From positions 496,001-560,000 of the forward strand of contig MU867066.1 of assembly GCA_033725935.1 (NCBI GenBank): DNA of 64,000 nucleotides. The letters are read 5' to 3'. The notes under the pieces were generated by a model that saw only the letters and a program-made list of their open reading frames with translations, was not told the DNA's origin and did no database searches. This document shows positions 57,889 to 64,000 of the stretch, one piece after another (position 1 is the first letter of the stretch; each line of letters begins with the position of its first letter). The position numbers and the translations under genes are program-made. This DNA is from Cladorrhinum sp. PSN259 (taxonomy: Eukaryota > Ascomycota > Sordariomycetes > Sordariales > Podosporaceae).

Positions 57889-58042
57889 CCATGCATCCAT
57901 CCGTCCGTCTGACGTGTAGGAAAAGGAGAAAGTAAAAAGTAAAAGAGAAATTCTCAGCCACGAAAAGCCGCCGGAGTCACACACACCATCCATCCATCCA
58001 TCCATCCATCCATCCGTCCGTCCATCTGACGGCAGGAAAGGG
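57889..58042. repeat. (CATC)n microsatellite with duplicated flank
   Basis: A short CATC/CGTC array followed by TCTGACG, AGGAAA and GGAGA occurs at about 57889-57932. A longer version with the same flank occurs at 57986-58042. The similar ends suggest a local duplication followed by expansion of the tetranucleotide in the second copy. Confidence 0.7.
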
Positions 58043-58452
58043 AGATGACAAAAATTTAAAATATTGCAAAATATGTAAGAGTATGGCTGAGTCTGAGGGG
58101 AGAAAACAAACCTGGGATTGGTTTGTTCGTTTTTCTGTCATCTTGCACAGTTGGGGGCTTTAATTATTGGTGTTACACGACAGAACAAACAGACAGACTT
58201 AGATAGGTATTGGACAGATCGCGGCTCGGGAGTGACTAAGAAAAAAGAAAGTAGAAGAAGAAACAGAAAAGTTTTCTGATACCATGTCAATGTGTGTAAG
58301 CGGGTCAGTGAAAATATTTGATAGGTAAGCATACGTAATGTACGGATTATGTAAAATGTTTCAAACTTTCTTCTTTTTCTTCTCCTATTTGCATGTAATG
58401 TACTGTATGTACTAATGTACCCCTTCCTCCCTTCCTTTGTACAGTAACCGCT

Positions 58453-58466
58453 CCCCCCCCCCCCCC
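58453..58466. repeat. C14 homopolymer
   Basis: An uninterrupted run of 14 C in intergenic DNA. Confidence 0.9.
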
Positions 58467-59015
58467 TTTCACATGCTAATCTCAGTTCTCCCTTCCTATC
58501 ATCCCTTTGCCAATAAGTTACAAAAAATGCTTTTGACAAGAAAAAGAGAGAGAAAAAAACTCCGGATGGATGATGCATGACTGAGTTAAAAAAACAGAAA
58601 GACTTTCCCTTCCTTTCCGCCTTCCTTTCCACCGTAACTTGGGTATATGTGTTGGGTGCGCACTTGTGATATCTCTGCTCTTCTTATTTGTGTGTGTGAT
58701 TTGCTGACGGCCGTTAACATCGTGATAAAAGAAATAGAAAACACAAAACGCCAACCTCCTTGGGGATTTACAAAATGGTAAAATACAAATAATAAAAATA
58801 AAAATATTAAGATGAAAAAAATATAAACGGATAAAAACTGATCAAGGAATGACAAGAAATGAAGGGGTATCGATATGATATATGTGGTATAATGCTGTGA
58901 AGGATAGTATATGGTCGGTCATGAGCATCATTACAGAATGAGTGCAGGCTTGGGCTGTGATGGAAACAATGGGTGTGTAAATACAAGCAGAGAAAAGAAG
59001 AAAAATAAATGGCCA

Positions 59016-61490
59016 CTAGGGCTTGAAGACAGCATTGGTCAAAAAGATCTGTGGACTCAATGGTCCTTGGTCTGGAAGAGCCGAATTTGACAAAGTAGTG
59101 GTTGATGTCGAAGGTATCGAGGGTAATGAAGATGATGAAGTCTTGGGTTCCAGCTTTTGAGGCACATAAGGAAGCGACGGCAGAGAATTCTTGGGCTCCA
59201 GCTTGGGAACTGGAACGGGTTTCCTGACGACAGGAGGGGCAGGAGAACCCCTGAGAAACCCATGGCTGCGAGTGCGATGAATCTTCTTTCTCTCGGCGTC
59301 GGAGAGAGACTCATCTCTGGTGGCTGATCTTTCTCGAATCTTGAAGGACTCTTTGGCCACTGGAGCCTCTTTGACAACAGGTGACTCCTTAACAGCCGGT
59401 CTCTCCTTGGGGGCAGGCGCCTCCTTGGCGACGGGCTCTTCCTTCGCGACCGGAGAGGCGTCGCCGCTTCCCATCTTTGAGATGGCATTCTCTACATCCA
59501 AGAGGAGTGCAGTAACGCTGTAGACGTCATTATCGGCATATATGCGAATAGTCTCGGCCCGACGCAAAGAGGTTGCTCCATTGCCGTTCATGGCGCCTGG
59601 CTCTTCAAACAAGGACTGTTCCATGATAGTTGAGGGGACATGGGCGACCACACGGGGCGGCGATGTTGGAGATTCGGTCTGAGTGAAGGCAGTCTTTGTA
59701 GGACTCCGAGGCGGCGTTGACATCTGAGTTGGGCAGCCCGGATAGTTCAATGGGCGAACTCCCATGGCCAGCTGCAGGGACTCGCTGACACCAGTAACAC
59801 TTCCCGTGGAGATGACAAGTGTGGCAGCCGCGGCGACATGCTCAAGGAGCTTTTGGCGAACACGAGTGCGGCGATTTTCAGCCTGCTCGAGTTTGTTCAC
59901 CCAGTCGTCGATCGACGTATCGAGCTCCGCAAGAGCTTCCTCCTGCTTGAGCATCGAGTCGTGGCTAAACTTTGCCGTGCGGGGAGACCTCAGGTACTGG
60001 CAGATGCGGGTGTGCAAGTTGCGCCTTCCAGCGCGGAGGGAGGTGTAGGTGCGGCGGAGGTATTCTGTTCTCTCATCGAGGTGTCGAAGTTCCTAAGTAA
60101 TAGTCAGCTTGTGGCCACGCTTGAATATGATAATACGTTGGCACGAACCCTTGAAAGATTGTCAACATCCTGCTTCCTCAAAACCTCAAATCTGGCCGCC
60201 TGTTGGAGGGCCTGCTTATGCAAAGATGCAACCTCAGGTGGGCTGAGCATATTGACTGCCTCACTAGCCTTCCACCCCTTCGGCAGCTGCTCGAAAGCTC
60301 GTCGTTCCGCGCTCGTTTGTCTCTTGGAAACGGATCGTCCTGCAACGGTGCCCGTGATATCAGATCGCTTCCTCGGCCGTCCTCGCTCCATGATACTGCC
60401 CGTATCCGATACGTTCCGTCTGTGTACCGTCTTGGTATTCGGTGTCGGATCCTCATCAGACTCGATCTTGGTAGCAGGAAGGTTAGGCGAGTTTGCCTTG
60501 GGCGTGCAGATCACAGCATAGTTTGTCGTCTTTTCCCATGGCTTCGGCGAAGTTCGGGCATCGGCAGGAGCTGAGATAGGAGTAGGCAGGGTTGAGTTAG
60601 TCATAGCTGTCGTCGCGGCAGATCTCGGCGTCAAAGCGGCAGAGAGCGGAGTGAAGGGGGTCCTGATCATAGGAGAGTCATCAGTCTTCGCGGAGCGGAG
60701 CCCACCATCGACTGGAGTGTTGCCGGGGCGGACCCGGCTCATGGGCGGCTGTTGTGTGAGGCGTGGAACAGCTGAGTTGGAGGTGGGAATGACTAGTGGT
60801 GTCAGGTTTTTAGGCGATAATGGCTGCTTGGGTCCCTCCCCCAGCTCCCTTTTTGGCATCATCTGCTTCCAGTGTCCGGGCGCGCTGATAGAGCGCTCAT
60901 GAAATGGTGGACGCCCAGGAATGGTAGCTGCCAGGCCGTTAGTAAATGGTCAGTTGGGACTGGTGGAGTGAACAGGAACATACGTGAGTCCATGGCCACT
61001 TCCTGTACCGTGGTCATGGGTCCTAATTCTGGCACGCTGACCTTCCTTCGGCGAATGAGGTTGTGCTCTTTGATTCTTATCCTGAGTCCAGCTCCAGCCG
61101 TCGTCTTCTCAGTCTTCTCGCCCATTGCCAGGGCAAATGCTTGTTCTGGATCCAATGCCTTTACCGGTGTGGTTGGCGTTTGTGCCCCCTTGGGAAAGAG
61201 CTGGTACTTTCTCTCAGTTTGCTGCATTCTCCAAGTGAATGGCTTACTCTCCCCCGGTGTTGATGATGATACTGGTGAAGCACTAGCTAGCTGTAATGGA
61301 CAGTTGTGTAAGCTTGGGCCAACGGCAGGATATAACACACGAAACATTGGTATGAAAAGTTAAAGTGGCTGCATACCGATTCATTGGAAGCTTGTGGGGA
61401 GATACCCTTTGCTAAATAACTGAAGAGGGATGAGTGGTCGTCCGTGTCGGAGTCTATGGAGCCTCCTAGGCAGTTGGCAATGTGAGCCAT
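59016..61490 (-). CDS. Uds1-like (up-regulated during septation) coiled-coil protein
   Basis: Four exons: 61490-61377, 61290-60984, 60927-60149 and 60092-59016, giving 758 residues. Splicing restores a conserved block across the last intron: FEVLRKQDVDNLSR joins ELRHLDERTEYLRRTYTSLRAG, then LHTRICQYLRSPRTAKFSHDS and KQEEALAELDTSIDDWVNKLEQ. I associate this helical block (about residues 370-460) with proteins annotated in ascomycetes as up-regulated during septation protein 1; the name is from memory. The N-terminus has RKYQLFPKGAQTPTTP and many SP/TP sites, suggesting CDK-type phosphorylation. The C-terminus has a (V/A)AKEx-P-like repeat (about 600-640) and ends LTNAVFKP. The donor of intron 3 (GTTCGT) is weak, but the frame demands it. 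The start at ATG 61490 is uncertain, because the frame stays open, without an ATG, up to 61703. Confidence 0.8.
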
Positions 61491-64000
61491 TGGTGGTCCG
61501 CAGGGTTCTGGGTCGTCTATGTAAGAGGTATATGGTCGCACTGGGCCCGGAAGATATGGTGCGGATAAGAACCAAGAAACGGTTTTAAGCTTCCCGCGCC
61601 AAACAACCGGTTGATAGGTCGGGGAGATGGTGAAGCTGTATATGTATGCACTTGGACGCAGGCCGGTCCCCAGCTCCCCAGGAAGAGCCTGCTGCTGCGA
61701 ATTTCAAGGCGACAAGCTCCTGCTGCAAGCCCGTCCCAGTGGAGACTGAGAATCCTGACCCTGCTGCCCACAAGGGGGAGGAGCACAGTATGCAAAGTCA
61801 TCTATGTAGAGCTGCCAATGAAGGACCCCTTGCCTCGACAGGTCGAGTACCTTCTGGGCATCAACACGAGGGTGATAGCAGCGTGGAAGGGTCTGAGACA
61901 AGGCCTCTTTGTCGCCTCGAGGTACTCGGTCATCGCCCCCAGTTGGCATAGGTGGGGGAGGTACACAAGGTAATTCCTGGAGGCGCAGCGTTGTTTGGGG
62001 TACTCGACGTCCTGGGCATATCCCCAAAACAGGAATGGCCGCCGTCAGGATACATGGTGTGACAAGACCAAAGAGTGAAAAGCACCTGCAAGAGGCGACA
62101 CAGTGAAACCGCTTAGACCCTTTGGGTCAGTCCGGGGGTAAGCCTGTCACCCCTGCCGTAGGACAGGGGACTTCAACCGTAGCCCCACAACAACAGGGGG
62201 AAGCACTTGGGGCCCTGGAGGGTGGGTGGAGGGAGGGAGAGGATGTGAGCCCGTCGATATCTCGCCGTCGCTATGATGCATCCTTTGAGTGAATGCTCAG
62301 CAACAGTCCAATGACGACGCTTGGCTAAATGAAGGAACGCTGGTAGACCTGGGGTGCATCGGTAGTGCAGTCGAGATGCTGCGGATGCGGAATATCCAGG
62401 ACGGCATCAACGTCGAAGCAAGAACGCAAAACCTCTTGAGAGACGGGAAATAGAGGAGAAAAGGACCCCAGAAAGGACGAATGGTAGTCTTGCCAGAGAG
62501 CCAGAATGCCGGGAGTTTCACGGGTGCCAAAGAGCTTGCAGCTTCTGCGGTCATGATCCCAGGCCCAGCGTCGACGACATGCTCCGAATTTCATGCTTGG
62601 TACATTTTGGGAGTTTGGTAGAGAGCTCTTTGGCCTCTTGGTGCTTGCGGATCGTTTCCAAGACAAGATCAGTCGAATAGGCGCAGTGCGGTTCAACCCC
62701 GCATCTCCCGAGAGGCTCGAGAGCCATAGACAGATCTGCTTGATCTGGACAATGGGTTGTATGACGACGAACCCCTCCTGGCGCGCCTGTTTTCACTGGA
62801 GGTCTCGACTTGAGTCGGCTGTATCAGACGAAGGAGCAAACCGTTTCTCTCCCAAGGAGCTGTCTTGTCTTGATGCCATTGTTGTTGATCTCGAGATCGG
62901 GGACGGAAGATACGGCAATCCAGGGAACCCGGCAGTAACATCGTCGCCAGTGATGTGTGATGGCGATTTCGGCGGATGGTTGACTGCGCGCACGGACAGG
63001 TCGATTTGTACGTCGATGATTATTGGTTCAACGGCCGCTGTCTCTGGGATCTCTGGGTCATGAAGTGAGGGGAACAAGCGCGGAAGTCCGCCTTGATCCC
63101 CGCGATAACGGATTTCAAGTTGAGCGCCTTCATGACAGGGACTTTGACGATGGAGACATGAGGTTGAAGGTGGAGAGCGGTGCATTAACTAACAGCAGGG
63201 TCGCTCTCCACCATAGCAGAAAATAGCTGCTTCAGAGACACTCGGAAAGTGTCGAAGCCGGTGGCGACTTGAATGACGTTAAAATCTTACTGAACCCCAT
63301 GACTGGTTTGCTTGAATGAATTACTCGAGTTTTTGGACATATTCTGGAGGTCGTTCCTTCGTGAATTGGCCACTGTTATGCGTTGAGTTTGTATGGTGAG
63401 GGGTAAAAATCCTGTGGGGTCGGTCCGAATGATGCAACCCGTCGTGTGCCCGTCTGCTTCCTTCCACTGACACGACAAGTGACCTGAAAACAATTCATTC
63501 AGCATTAAAGATACCACAGTACAGGTAGCGTTCACTTACAACCACGTTCGGCCAATGAGATGCGATTTCGGAGAATTTCGGTTTCACGACATCGACGATT
63601 GATCCTTTCTCTCCAACGTCGAGGTCCATGTGGCAGCCCCGTGATCTTTTCATTACAAGTACACTACATCAACGGTCAAGGCCAGCCTAGAACGTCACCA
63701 TCACCGGCCTCCTTCCTCAAAACGGTATTGGAGCCCTGGATGGTGAGGGGTGTCAGTGCGGTCCCTGGTTAATTTGTAAACACGCGATGCCCAAACGAGA
63801 AAAGTCTGACAAAAGCCATGTGTCCCAAGACGGACCAAGCCTTGTGAGTCCAAAATAACCTTTTGGACTTTCTGTGATGCCATCCAACTGACAATATCAT
63901 CCAGCGTCCAGACCGACCCCAACGTGACCACAGTAACTCTCCAGCATTGCATATTACCACCGCGGAACCCAAACTCGGAAAGAGGGCTTCAGGATCCATC
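61491..64000. other. Unresolved right end; no trusted gene model
   Basis: Base composition is balanced and several minus-strand frames read partly like protein. One is at about 63123-62793 (AAVEPIIIDVQIDLSVRAV); others are at 62551-62796 and 62325-62696. They lie in shifting frames, and I could not join them with splice sites. Another frame enters at the right edge (about 63952-63780: TLDDIVSWMASQKVQKVILD). This may be one or two fast-evolving or broken genes. No family was recognised, and no plus-strand gene was found. Confidence 0.35.
63376..63653 (-). CDS. Possible small two-exon gene, unknown product
   Basis: An ATG at 63653 opens 38 codons that end exactly at a GTAAGT donor (63539). A 56-base intron with a TGCTGAAT branch-like site and TTTTCAG acceptor leads to an exon at 63483-63376 in the same frame, with a stop. 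The product would be 73 residues (MKRSRGCHMDLDVGEKGSIV at the start), without recognised motifs or signal peptide. Good splice sites in frame are the only evidence. It might instead be part of a larger gene or chance. Confidence 0.25.

Larger units (their letters stand above)
56974..59015. other. Convergent intergenic region between kinesin-3 and the Uds1-like gene
   Basis: Two kilobases holding both 3' UTRs. The left third is purine-rich on the plus strand. The interval contains ATGCATAC and TGTGCATG repeats (57600-57672), CATC repeats with a local duplication, and a C run at 58453-58466. No gene supported. Confidence 0.5.

Noticed and set aside
57889..58042. CATC array considered as CRISPR or minisatellite array
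   Set aside because: It has no spacer-repeat alternation. It is a simple tetranucleotide array with a duplicated flank, in a eukaryotic genome.

Overview
The window reads as nuclear DNA of a filamentous ascomycete, most likely a Sordariomycete and probably Sordariales. Genes carry short introns (about 47-86 bases) with GT...AG borders and CTAAC/CTGAC-like branch sites. Intergenic DNA is long and rich in simple repeats, and the gene set is fungal (Gid7, Mis6/CENP-I, Caf16, a Uds1-type septation protein, a long kinesin-3). I rebuilt gene models by hand from reading frames, splice sites and family knowledge. No search was run.

Layout. 1-7413, minus strand: the 5' end of dynamin GTPase vps1 (cut by the window edge), a WD40/CTLH GID-complex subunit (gid7/WDR26), and a conserved fungal protein with a probable PH-like N-terminus. 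7414-16438: a 9-kb stretch with no convincing gene; it holds microsatellites and one 341-bp miniature inverted-repeat element. 16439-26108: exportin cse1 (minus) and tuberin tsc2 (plus), divergent across 1.6 kb. 26109-32077: a second 6-kb repeat-rich stretch without a convincing gene. 32078-50213: a compact block with an unusual acetyltransferase, the kinetochore gene mis6/CENP-I, caf16, an alpha-methylacyl-CoA racemase with a C-terminal AKL, an SDR oxidoreductase, mitochondrial glutaredoxin grx5, gamma-glutamyltransferase, a glutathione S-transferase, mitochondrial release factor mrf1 and a secreted hydrolase. 51628-61490: kinesin-3 (plus) and a Uds1-like protein (minus), convergent across 2 kb of repeats. 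61491-64000: no model I trust, though several minus-strand patches look partly coding.

Most genes are single-copy housekeeping genes: membrane fission (Vps1), regulated ubiquitination (Gid7), importin-alpha recycling (Cse1), TORC1 control through Rheb (Tsc2), centromere assembly (CENP-I), organelle transport (kinesin-3) and mitochondrial translation and Fe-S assembly (Mrf1, Grx5). Three adjacent genes at 43.2-47.0 kb all concern glutathione. I found no defence system, biosynthetic cluster, rRNA, tRNA or CRISPR array.

The observations most worth following are: the acetyltransferase that keeps a GH3 C-terminal-like segment but lacks the GH3 catalytic domain; the inverted-repeat element with internal 42-bp tandem repeats; a poly-G/poly-C-bounded duplication containing the assembly gap; a GC-AG intron and a 19-nt microexon; the lack of an in-frame AUG at the apparent N-terminus of gid7; and an overlapping upstream ORF before tsc2.
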